64,000 nt of DNA from Colias croceus (Eukaryota; Arthropoda; Insecta; Lepidoptera; Pieridae): positions 9,424,001 to 9,488,000 of the forward strand of contig NC_059568.1 in NCBI RefSeq assembly GCF_905220415.1, in the 5' to 3' direction. The stretch's first letter is position 1; the number at the start of each line of letters is the position of its first letter. Under the pieces are notes generated by a model that worked only from the letters and a program-made list of their open reading frames with translations, did no database searches and was not told where the DNA came from. Below, piece by piece: positions 1 to 13,200 of the stretch. The translations under genes and the position numbers were made by a program.

Positions 1-1079
1 TTTCGTAATTTTGTATTAGTAAGGACTAGCCCCGGATTGTAATTATCAAGGTTTTTCCTCGTGAAAATGAGTCGTTTGGAAGATATGCGGGTACAATCAT
101 TTCAGAAATCCATTTTTATTTATATAGGTATCTAACCGTTTGAATGGAAGTATGTCAATCACAGTATTACAAGTAATAGAATTAATAGACAAGGTTATTA
201 CAATAGGGTTTATAGCTATAATCCGCTAAAAGCTGATCGGAAAACAGTATTGAATTGTGATTTTATTTCATTCTAATATTTTCGAAATTAGCGTCGTAAT
301 AAGTCCCTATGTTTCCATAATTCAATTACGTAGTTCAAAATTATTCCTGCCAATACGTGATTCTAAAAAAAATGTGTGTTTTACAAATGTAATATATTAT
401 TATAAATTTTTAAACCCATTCCATATGATTCGTGAGTGCGATGAAGGTACATAGCAACATACAAGCTGCCTTTTAATATAATCCCACCCGGATCCAATAT
501 CTTTCCGGAAATTTACATTTGAACTTATTTATACGAATGCTGACTCATTGTGAAGCAAATGTGGTGTTTACTTATAATAATAAATCCGTCTCATTTTATA
601 ACATGTTTATATTTATGTTTATTTGTAACGGTGTATTTACATAAAACGAGAGAATTCTCAATCTAACCTCACTGTCAAATTCATTCTTTCGTTGTTCTTA
701 GTGCGTTTGAAAAATTTATATGCAATGTTCAAAAACTACGAGTTTTCGTTTACACTAAAAGATCACGAAAGAAAGCTCTTGCTCTAGCTCTAGCTCTCTG
801 TTCGTTTGATGTAAATGCACATTAATATGTTGTTATGTCATATAATAAAGCTGATATAAATTACAATTATTATTAAAAATTTAGACTAGTCACACTGCTC
901 AGTTTCACACAAGAAGGTTTCACATATAATATGACAGATATATCAATATGTTACCATATGCTACTTAATCGTAGATAATAATATCCTAATAGATTCTGTA
1001 ACGGGACTAGTTATTTCTCAATTTCTTAACTTTTCATTACAATCTTTTCTTAATAATTTATTTTATTTGTTTTCTTCAG
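1..1079 (+). other. intron or upstream sequence of trol
   Basis: AT-rich DNA ending in a pyrimidine-rich tract and the acceptor before the first recognised exon. I see no exon, transposon terminus or RNA gene here. Because the first exon starts in mid-codon, at least one upstream coding exon must lie before the window or be too small to recognise. Confidence 0.6.
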
Positions 1080-1252
1080 ATCACGCGCGACCGACGAGTT
1101 CTCTTGTAAGGTTACGCTGGAGATAGTCACAATCGGCTACGAAGATACGGACAAAATTGTTGAAATACTTCGCGAGCACATCAGGAAGAAGAGACATCTT
1201 GGTGACGTCACGGTTACTGATGAAGATTTTAGTGCTACTGTCATTGATCCAG
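1080..1252 (+). CDS. trol: trol exon 1: SEA-like segment
   Basis: Encodes FSCKVTLEIVTIGYEDTDKI and onward, ending in TDEDFSATVID: alternating hydrophobic strands and a charged helix like the C-terminal half of a SEA module, the domain that precedes the LDLa repeats in vertebrate perlecan. The SEA call is inferred from position and pattern. An R-K-K-R basic run (1183-1194) lies inside it. Enters with one base of a split codon and leaves in phase 1. Its start codon is outside the window. Confidence 0.75.
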
Positions 1253-4200
1253 GTTATTTTTTATATCTATCTTTTTTATACGTACTTTTTTAATAAGAAA
1301 TATTACTATCCTCTTATAAGTTTTCCTTCGGAATTTGTAAGCAATTAGATGCATATGACTAGATTCATTGACACAGAGTGGAAGGATCGGATTAAAACGT
1401 AGCCTGGAAGGAATAAGGAACCTCATAAACAAAATTAACATAACCATCGCAATATATGCCTTACTGGGAACAGATTGAACTAAAACAGAAACTGAAGTAT
1501 CTTTTAATTAACCACAATTGTAATAGCTTAGCTTAACATTAATGTAACATAACAGACGAATCACTGGAATAAGCTTATTTATCTGACGGTTAATGCGCAA
1601 AAAGTAGAACTTATTATCACATACTTTGAAGTAAATTCATGGCATATTAATCCATAGCATACAACACACCCCTTGACACCTGTGCTGCGGACGAATCCAG
1701 ATGTAACGACGGTCGCTGTATCCCTTCATCCGCCTTGTGCAATGGAAACAGGGATTGCTCTGACGGCTCCGATGAGATTGGTTGCCCATATGGTATTTTA
1801 TTTTTATTTTATTTTTTATTTCTGTTATTTTTTTGTTTATATTTTTTGATTTTTAATTTTTTACCAAGCCGAAGAAGATCAAAGTATATACGACGACGAG
1901 GATCCAAAATACGAGGACAGGAACGTACAGTCCGCTACGCCCGAAAGCTTCCCTGATGCGCAGAATCGGGACAGTGAGAATAACGTAAACAACGGAGTGA
2001 ACAGCGAAACAACAACATCGTCACCCCCTGAGTCTGACCTTGGCGAGGGATCAGGGGAGTGTGAGAAGATCACGTGTGAAGGGTCGACCCTCACGATATG
2101 CGTGTCACAACGCTGCGACGGCATTAGAGACTGTCCGAATGGCTTTGACGAGGATAACTGTGAAATTCCCCCTACACGTATGTAATCCTTATTTCAAAAT
2201 TTTTGTTCCTTTTTGTTTTTTTTTTTGAAGTGAAACTTCTTTAGGCTCGTGGTGAGTAAAATTTCAAGGCCGCATCATGGCATGGAGTAAGGCGACAATT
2301 TTGGTATCTTTGAACCTTGCCAAAGAAGTTTCACTTATAACACGTGTGCTCAACATACACGCTTTTTTTATTAAGTTATTTATTATTTTTGTTTTTCCTA
2401 AAGAACGTGGGGATACTCCTGAACAAACGGACGAGGAATATAACCCAGAATCTGTGCAACCTCAACAGCCGGAACAGCCACAATGTTAGTATTGTATGCA
2501 GAATTAAATAAATAAAGCAATATTATGTTTAAAGAGTGTAAACGCAAAAGTAATTTATAAGTTTATATGAACTGTGGTTATATGACAGCAAACATGCACT
2601 GCGAAGATTTTAAATCTTATCTATACCAATAATAATATCATTAAGCCTTTAAAAAAAATAAAAAAAGCTTGTTTAAGTATCTCAACTTTGTACTTGCGTG
2701 GTTTCCTTAATAAAAGCCTTTTTCGATTAAGCAATAGCTTTAAATATAAAGCGTTTTGTGACATTTTATTTTTGTTTTTCCTCTTCAAACTACATAAGCA
2801 ATTTTAAAATATTATGCATATTATACTTGTTGTATTTAAAGTTTAAATACCCTATATTTTATTTTATATATTATGTAAGTATTTATAATGTTATAACCAT
2901 TAACATGTAAGTATTATAAAGAAAATTCTGAATTGAGAAGTGCTAAAAGTATCCATAGTAAGTATTCGATGATTACAGATTTGAAGATTTACTAGTGTTT
3001 AATTTAATGGTTGTATAGTAATAATACAAATACGGAAATAAATAATATTCTAGCTTTTACAAAACTTTAGGAAATCTTTCTGTAATTTTGTCTATTTTTT
3101 GTTTTTTAAACATTTTATAGTTAGTTAGTTAAACATTTTATAATTAGGGAGGTCCACACAGCGAGTACCCTTGTGAAGCAATTGCTGTTTAAAGCCCTGT
3201 GTGGATTCACCTATTCATTAAAACAAAACCCATGCCTTACATTAATTAAATATTTATCCTTTAGCATGTCCGGAAGGCGAGATGCGATGCGACGAAACCC
3301 GTTGCGTGGCTAACTCCAAGCGTTGTGATGGCTACCACGACTGCGACGACTGGACTGATGAAGAAGGTTGCCCTGAACGTAAGTACACGTTTGCAGGTTT
3401 ATCGTCATATTACCTTGGTGATTTTAGGGTCCTGTACAGAACACAACAGCCACTAGGTTTATACAAACCTTTAAATCCACTCCAACCACGAGGAACCGCC
3501 TACTAGGTACACTAATGTCTAGTGTAATGGAAGAAACGAGAAGAAGTCTTGAGTTAGATACCCGGTGGGAACTTACGAAAATAAATCCCAGGCTAGCAAG
3601 ACATTGAAAGAAAATCGGTCAGTGAAACAGATGCACAATGCATTGCAAATAAGAACACGGGAATTCACTTATATCAGTGAAAATCAGTTACTTCGTGCAA
3701 ACGTACTAAGTGCTAAGTAGCAGTACTTTCGTATATACCTAAATAAGTAAAGTGGGATTTATTGGATCATAAATTTGTATATATTTATATGTTAGATATA
3801 AATTATTATTCTCATACAAGCAATCCAAGGAGCCAATCAATTAGGTACCTAGGTATAAGGTAATAGCCACCACAATGAGTTCCGTGTTATTATACTAATA
3901 TTAAACAAACTGTTTTATTTGAATTTAAAACTAAAAAATATCAAAGTTTGTAGGTATGTTTCGTTCTGTAAAAAATATAAATTTAAAGCAGCGAATCTAA
4001 TACGACTGATAGTCTACGGAATAGTCACACAAAATGTTTATTTCTTTCCGTGATTCCACTGTAATAAAACCGTTTAGTTACAATTGTGTTTTGGTTAGCA
4101 TTAAATTATTTTATTGCAATTATTTTAATCGATTGGTCACGTTTCAAACGTACTGCGAGCATGGATTGATTTAGTTCAACTAGTTGACGCTAGATGTCGC

Positions 4201-7200
4201 CCCTAAGCTTATATTAAGAGAGCTAATATTATAGAATATTATATTAAACCAACAATATACAATAACATATAGCATAAAACCTTCACTTATAATATTTTAA
4301 ACGAATAATTTTACTATAATGAACACTAAGTCGTAATACGCAATAAATTTCATTTTTATTATTGAACTGTGAATTCATGTTTCGGAGATACATTACATAA
4401 AATGTTGTTTTTATAAAAATTGTAATACATACTTAAATTTTAGCACGAGTTAATATTTTTTTAACAAATTTAACAAACACATATATATTTAATCCCGTGA
4501 ACCAGGTCACATTGAAAAATCTTAAATCTGGTTTGTAGGTCCGTTTATTTAATGCATTCGCGACATACTATATGCCATACATATAGCAGCGCAAGTTCAA
4601 ACGTGGTACAGCTACAATTAGTATCTTAATCATAATTCAAATAGCGATAAAAATAAATTAACCTCTCGAGGAATGAGCGTCATAATTTAAATCAAAATAC
4701 GGAAATGACCTATATGAAAACGGCAATGTGCAACTCCTTGTATTTACACAGATGGGCTAAATAACGCACGCATGCTGGCAATTAACATTGGCGAAAGAGC
4801 TATTGGCTATTAGTAAAAAGGAAAAAAAAAAGTACTTAAAATTGTATATGCTAACATGTAGGTACATTAAATTACGACTAATCAACTTTAAGGATCAAAG
4901 CTAAATCAATTAATGTACTGGCCAAAATATATAATATGAACATTTTATTGCATCAAATTATTTTTGTAATTGACCAATAATTTATACTTATTACAAACAA
5001 GTGATCAACATGCAATCCGTAAATTTTTATCGTGAGAAGCTTTTTCTTAGTTTAAATTGTTAATTACCTAGTTATTTTTAAACAATAATTCCCATTCTAT
5101 ATATAAGCCAGATGGAGTTTTAATATCAGCAAGTCTAATTTCTCTACGTAGGTAGATGCTTGTTTCATAATTCTTAACAACCAAACGATATTAAACTAAA
5201 CAGCATAATGCTCTTATTCAAAAGGAATCTCGAGTGCATCTCAAGTATTGAAACATTATATTATTTTATAAGCAGTCTCTGAATATTAAATTTCCCGCTT
5301 AATAGCGTGGGATTGAATTTACCAGGTTGATTTTAACCTAATATTTATGTTAAGCATCAACACTTCATAAGTTTTTCGTGGTGCAGCTATAAATAATGTA
5401 AATAAGTTTATAAGAACGATTAAGTATTTAGGAGAAATATTTTTTCTTCATATTAACTCTTGTAATTATATTAAAATAAAAAACGAATCGTACATAATCG
5501 ACTTATTAATATGGCAAAATAATGAGCCTTTTCATAAAGCCCAAGCCAAGTTCAAAGAAGTTAAAATTTTATGTGTAGAATCTTAATATTTTTATTTTTT
5601 GTAATTTGTATCGCAGCGCTTTTATAAAATAAAACGAAGAATATTATAGTCAAACTAAAAAAAAAATTATGCGAAATACTTAACAATGGATACACTGCCA
5701 GAGATACGAGTACCTTTGAATATTAATCCAGAAAATATATTATCATTAAGGGTGATTCACAATTATGATTTGCAACATGACTGTCGACAACAGTATCAAA
5801 AGTACGTGATTGCTAAAACGGCACCGTCTTTATGATGATTACATTTTCAGTTGTTGTCCATATTACTGCTAACGATTTGTAATCGTTAGTTAAACCGCAT
5901 CTAGACGGACAAATACATCGGCTATTCGTGTGATTGACCGACGTCAATATTACACGTCACGTATTATATTTGAAAATGGACAAATTAACTATATAATATC
6001 GACATATTATATAGTTAATTTGTCCATTTTCAAATATAATAATGGTTGTTTTTTTTTAATTTGTTTAGTAAGTAATTATTAAAAATAGTGTTGTTAATCA
6101 ACAGTTCATTGTGCTTTTCGGCACTTTTACTTTACCCCTTATTAAAGAAAGTATAGAGTATTATAAAAATAAAAGAATAATTCTTTAGAAATTAAATTAT
6201 AGAGTTTTTTCTAATTATTTTAGGGACTGAACTATTTTACAATAGCACAAACAAACAACATGCTACTGGTATTATTCCAATCGTCCTGTTACACTACACT
6301 ATTTCATTAACTCTCGTTAAAAACCACACAGATTATTTAAAGAACCGAACACGTAACACTATTTAAGCCACTTTATGCCAATCAACACCAAGGCGCCTGC
6401 GTTGTTAGGCCTATCCTTAATTAATCGTACGCAATCATTTATTCATTTGATCACTTAACATACCATAGTCATTTGATTTAAATCTCGAATCATCGTCTAT
6501 TTTTGGCACTTATTGGATATGTTTTTTTTTACTCATTCGTTTCAATAATTGAAAGAGTAATTTAAGTCTATTATAATGTTTGCCCAAACAAATTGGTCTC
6601 GTGTAATTTATTATTCTCTTTTAGCTTTGGTTTTTAATACGCAATACATTGTTAATTAAATCTATACAAATGTATCTCATTTTGTTATTTTTCAAATGAA
6701 TACCTACTTACTTCCATATAAAGGAAACGAATAAGACTCTACCTAGACTCTACATTTTTCAAAGTTTCAATTTGAATGAATTGTTAATTTGATTTTTGTT
6801 TATATTTATTCAGGAATTTCAATTCATTTTAATCTTTATTTAAAGTAAATTTTTATTAAAAATATTATTCTTAATGTAATAATGTAGAGTAACCGGTGAA
6901 GATTACCATAACTTAAATAAAAATACGAGTATAAATATATCAGTAGTTTTTAAAGAATATATGGTAACTAAGGAGCAGGGCGAAACGTTTTCTTTTGAGG
7001 ATCACATGACATTTACGACGACACAAGTCTCTTTGTTAACATGATATTATGTTGAGATTGACTACGATAGACTAGGGCTACCAATCGATACATGCTTTAT
7101 CTTCACACAAATTCAAGACTTAAGCTATTATTTAAGCTTTTAAATTTACCACTCCGTTTCAACGCATATTATACGAAAAATTATAGTCTTTAGTATGTGC

Positions 7201-10200
7201 GAATTCAAATAATACACAGAGAATTCACAAGCAAAGTTTAAAGCTAGCCCTAAGTGAAAGCAAGGTCGAGAGATCGCAAGCTTCTCGTATGATGCTTCAC
7301 AGTTCATACATAAGTGGTGCTGAATTCACCATAAATCGCGGTAAGGGTTGCTGTTGCCCGTTTATTATAAGACTTTGTGGCGCTTAAGCTATTATATAAA
7401 TAGCTAACACCTACACGGAAATTAGATAATGAATACACGGTTTCACACATTTAAAAACAAATTCGCGTGATGTTATGAATCGATTTTTTAATTCAGAACT
7501 ATTGATACACATCAAGCCTTCTATATTGTATTAATTATTAATGGTCATATATAATTGCATGTTTTAAAATATTTTAGCTAGACACGTAGTGAATTTAGCG
7601 TTCGTGCATCGTAGCGTGGTGACATACAGTGAGCGGCAACAATCAGTAAATTCAATTTTGTACCAATTTTTTGTTTCCATTTAGATATTTTAATCAACAC
7701 GCGCCGTCTGATTCAATAGACACAAACATTCAAAATTTACAAATCAATGTTTAATCTAAACACGTTATTTAATTATATTCCAACAGCATTGATTTATATA
7801 TTGAATTTATTAAAAAGTCAAATATTACAAAAAATTTAAATTTTGCGATGTAATTCATCCATTGTATTTTTTAATTTAATAAAATATAAAGAATAATATA
7901 AGATTTATTTTTTTGGTACCAAATTTCCCAAAATCGGCATAGCTCAATAAAGTATAAATACTAGAATCCCCATAAATATTACAATTTAACTCGCAACAAT
8001 CGATATAAAAAGTGAGAATCTGAAACAGACATAGTTCTATGAAAAGTACCGTTGTTCGGCAATGCTAAGTCCCCTCAACTAAGCCGCCCTCGACCAGCAA
8101 ACGAAAGGATGTTGTGCTCAATCAGTCTGCATTATTTGCCACCATTCTTTTAATCACTACTAGCTTACCGCCCGCGGCTTCCCTAACCTAACCTAATAAC
8201 CTAATAAATTATATACTAAACCCTTCCTCTTGAATCACTCTATCTATTAAAAAAAACCGCATCAAATCCGTTGCGCAGTTTTAAAGATTTAACCATACAA
8301 AGGGACATAAGGACAGAGAAAGCGACTTTGTTTTATATTATGTAGTGATTGCACATAATTATATTATACCTTAACAAATAGAATATAATTCTTACTAATA
8401 TAATAATATTATAAAGGTATATTATAAATGCGAAATTGGGGTTCTTTGTCTTTTTTCACATCGCAACGGCCCTATTTTATGATGTCTTTTTTGTTTAGAT
8501 ATAGGAGTGCTATTTAGTAACATGTGCTACTTTTTTCCGCAATGAAACATCTTATTCTCACGGGAATTTCCTTGACTACTTGGACGAAGCCGGGGTAGAA
8601 ATCTAGTATATTATATATTCTGCTGATCAAAATTAGATATGAAAATTTATGGCCTGATAATTTCCTCATAGTCGTGTTCTTACCATAAAAGGGATATGGT
8701 AAACAATCATTAACTATTTATTTCTGCTTCTTTATAAAGACTTGGCTTTAATTATCATGGATTATGAAGCTATGTCACAAAGACGCCGAGATCAAATTTA
8801 TTTGCTATTGAGTATAAATCACTTGCTCTATAAACAATTTAAATTGCAATGTTATAATTCATTTTAGTCAAAAAATAAGTAAGATTCATCCCTAAACGCT
8901 TTCAAGACTGCGCTTAGAGTTTAAAAATAAATTAGTTACAATTCTACATTTAAGGGAATTCACAATATACTATAAAGTTTATGATATTCATTAATAATAC
9001 AAGAACAACAAAGACCCACAACCACAAAAATGTCTTTGAATATTTATGAACTTGTCCTATAAAAATAATAAACTATTACCGAATAAAAAAGTACAACATC
9101 GTTGATCAATTGGATGCTATTCGTGAGTAAGTAACCCCAGTAAAATAAGTTTTTCTATGAAATTGAAAATATACCAAGAGCGATCGCGTGCTTACGATCA
9201 TTTTCCGATACACAGCCGATGTCTTTCTTAGCCCTAATAGCATATATTAAATTGCTCCCCGATTAACGACCCGTAAGTAGCTGAATGAACTCCTTATTTG
9301 AAGCTTGAGGCCTTTTAACAGATTGAAATTGATAAAAAAATGTTATGCATATTTTTACAGATACAGTTCAAACGATACAAAACACACATTTAAAAGAATA
9401 TACCGAGGAGTAAAATACTTTGAAACTCACAAGTATTATTAATATAAACACTCCACACTATTATTATCCGTGTAAAATAATTTTCATTCGCATATTATCA
9501 TAACAAGCGAATTTTGTTGCGTTATTTATTTTAAACAAAATAATAACTGTTGTCAATATTTTGACAAACCAATAAATATATTCGTAAATCAATAAATGCG
9601 TGAATAGAAGAGTAGTTTAAATAATATTATTGTCAACATAATTTTCTCCACGCAAAATTGAAACTACCTACTTGTGTACTTAAATAGTTATAAGCAAAGT
9701 TCAATATGTCAAACATAAGTGGATACTATTTGTGATTATGTAATCTACAACATAATATTGATAACCCAAGTTTGGCGGCCGAATATTATTGTGAAATAAT
9801 CTAAATAGATAGTACTATAATAAATAATAGATATTATTTAATAGGTTTAGGTTAACATCGTTTTCTATACGCGGAAATTAGGTTTTGTTTGTTTGAGATT
9901 ACAATTAGTCAATTAATGTTAGAAATTAAATTAAACAATTACCTCATCCTAGATTATAAGTATAGTAAGAATCACGATTCCAAAATCTTAAACGAAAGCT
10001 TTATCACATACGATACTTAGCTTGAATGCTTGTTGCAAAAAAAATAGCAGCTTTTGCGTTGATAATTCTCTTACTGGACAAACTACTTAGGCGTTGTTAT
10101 AGAGTGCTTACATGGATTGAGTGTAATTACAGATTTGTTGAGATAAAATATTTATATAACCTTTTGTACTAAAACTCAAATTAACGAGTAACATAAGAAT

Positions 10201-13200
10201 GGATGTCACTCGGTTCTTCTTCCGAGTTTCTAAATTGTAGAACGGAGTAAATCACACGTAACAACCCTGAATGTTTAGTGTAGTGTAGTGTAGTTCTAAT
10301 GTAGTCCCTAGACGGTAATGCAGCATGGCAAGCGTTAAATGCTGTCATGCATGAATGATCGTGTAGATTGCAGATTAAAATATATTCAAACTATGTGTTG
10401 GTATCTGATTGATAAATCTTACTCTTAAATAACCTGCAAGTTAGACTGACAAGCATGCATGACTGTCGATGTAATCGTTCCGTCATGTGCTTAGTGTTTC
10501 ATGCACTACCTACTACACTAGTACAATCATGAAACAAGGCTGAACGTGAACTGTATAAAAATGAATGAGCTTTTTCACTCATGCTGCATGACACTACACG
10601 CTCTCATGCTTGCATCACCGTGTAGTACCTTCTTAAGTGTTGGTGCATAAATCAGGTGCAAGTGACACGCGGCCGATAGTGTCGACAGAATGACGCGGCC
10701 GCGACGGAAGGATTGTCGCGGTGCGTCGCCGGCTCCGCTTGAGTGCGGATTGCAACCTCAGATATCTTTAATGAATATTTTGTTAACAAAGTAGGCGCCT
10801 AATTTCGTGAATGCATAATAATAATAGTTAGCTTAGTGAATAAGGATCGTCATCTTTAAACAAAACATAAAGATTCACAGTTAATAATCTAAATTAACAA
10901 ATAAAACTCTTTACGCTGGTATATTATATGTTTCCCCTTATTAGAGATCAATATGTATGTGTAATATTCGCTCGTAATTGGGATAGTGACTTTAATAGTT
11001 GTAAATAAACAAATAAACGCAGCGTATGACATAATTATGATTGAGATGTTTATAAATGCATTGATAGCACGAATGCATCGATTGTAAAGTAGGCGTCAAT
11101 CACGGCAGCTATTACTAAGACTGAGAGACTGATGCGATAAATGAAAACCCTCCACTTATTTTAAAGTATCTTGGCATTCATTTTTAATCGAATCATTTAA
11201 TTTTTTACGAATTTAATAATAACAAAAATATATATAACGTCAGTGTAAATAAGATCTCTACATTCTGTTATCAAACTAAAATGGCATACATTTTTATCTT
11301 TATGATCTTTATCTTGCAACAATCACAATATTATTATATTTCAGGCTATATTTAGTATTCATTCGACATAAATACGGCCTTATAATTAAATCTCACTTGA
11401 AGGATGCACGCAGAGAAACATTATATTTTAAATTAAATATTATATTTTAAAAAAATTCCCAATGCACTGGTCTTTCGATTTCGTGTCTAGCGACTGATCA
11501 CTTACATTTTACTTTACAGTCATGTACTAAGGATTGTGTTCAAAACGCGTCTCTAGCGTTTGACTATTCTGTTGTAAACCTTCCAAATCTGTAACCTACA
11601 GGTTGATTTTATTTAACACTGGAAGGCTTTGAAGTTTTTGGGTATTAACGCAATAGCACTAATTTTTTTATTTTTACAATTTATTCAAACAGTGGTTGAT
11701 ATTAATTTTGAACAGGATATAAAAGTTTCAGGGCAAAGTGTCAACAAGCACTATTAGTACATATTGTTTAGAGGCGCTATGCTCGTTCTTGTCACTGATT
11801 TATTACACACATCTCATTGTATAGTAATTAGTCTGAATGATACATCAATTACGTAAGTACAATGACATCAACGGCTATATGGGCAGTGTATTCTAATTAT
11901 TAGATCACATATTTTGCTAAACAAAACTCTGTGGTTATGTTGTGTTCCTTATTGAATATGTGATAAAGAGCTTTTGTTTCCTAGTAAATATAAGAGGTAG
12001 AAGGATCCTTATTCTTTAAGGTCACCAGGATTTACTGATTTAAAAATAAACTGTCTCAGCACAAAAAACTTTAGACAGGGTTTATCTTTAAGCGCGGGTT
12101 CTCTTTAATCTGGTTTTGTCGTATTTCACATAGACACATAGTTAGACTGTGTCTAAATTGTTTTGTGGCAATACCAAATATGTCTAATTTAAATCACACG
12201 TTATCATACATATAAAGCTTTGAGTCATTAGATCAAGTTTAAACCACAAAGCTCAATGACAATCAACGTAAAAGAATATTCCGCATTCGATCAAACTATA
12301 AACAACGAAAAAGGCCAAATGCAAAGCGAATGGCTTCGTTTTTGAAGCGAGTCTACACGTGCATTCAGATTATTTTTTTTCCTAGAATTCAACACAACGG
12401 ATGGTCCGAACAAGGGATTAAATTACCTTTAAATTACAATAGCTTTTTTTCATCTTATTAAGTTTGATGTACTTGTAAAGTTTTCGGGTTGGTGATGTAA
12501 CATTGTTAGGCTCAAATTTAATCTACTGCAGGCGTTTTATAAATTTATTAGATTGTAGAGCAGATATATGCAAATGAATATACAAAACATGAATAGTAAT
12601 GAGTATACATACAAATATAATATTTATATTGCCATAATATAGTGATATTTAATATTGCCATAATATAGTGATATTTAATCCTAAATTAAGGCTCTGACAT
12701 TGATTTTTAAAACGCCTGGAACTTATAGCGTTTGTAAATAAACAGACAAAAAGTTTTTAGTATTTTACTTAAACGTAATATTAAAAGTAATAATGCCTGA
12801 ATAAATCAGAATTACAGCTTTAGTCTATTTTACAATATTAATGATGAGACAAAATAATATACAGCTTTGACTGAAAAAGTGTGTGAAGTCCCATGTCCCG
12901 AAGTGGGGTAAGGGGCAGATGCATTACTTCTGTGTCCTGCCAGACCGAGACATTTTTTTTTCATCGCCTCCACCGGTTATCGAACCCAGGACCCCTCGAT
13001 TCTACGCTCACGCGTCAACCACTGTACCAAAAAGGCGGACAGCTTTGACTGACATGTACGTTAATTCTATAATTATACTATATCTGTATATTTTCCATGA
13101 TAGGTTCATGTATTTATATGTATTGCATTTACAATTATTCGCTAACGTAATATCCAATTAGTCATGGATTTATTAAGCGCAAATTATTTTCCAATATTTT

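Noticed and set aside
1241..1447. Minus-strand open frame near exon 1
   Set aside because: Shadow of the exon 1 donor region and AT-rich intron; no domain.
12880..13045. A tRNA gene on the minus strand
   Set aside because: A and B boxes are present but acceptor and anticodon stems do not pair and a non-tRNA body follows; called a SINE.
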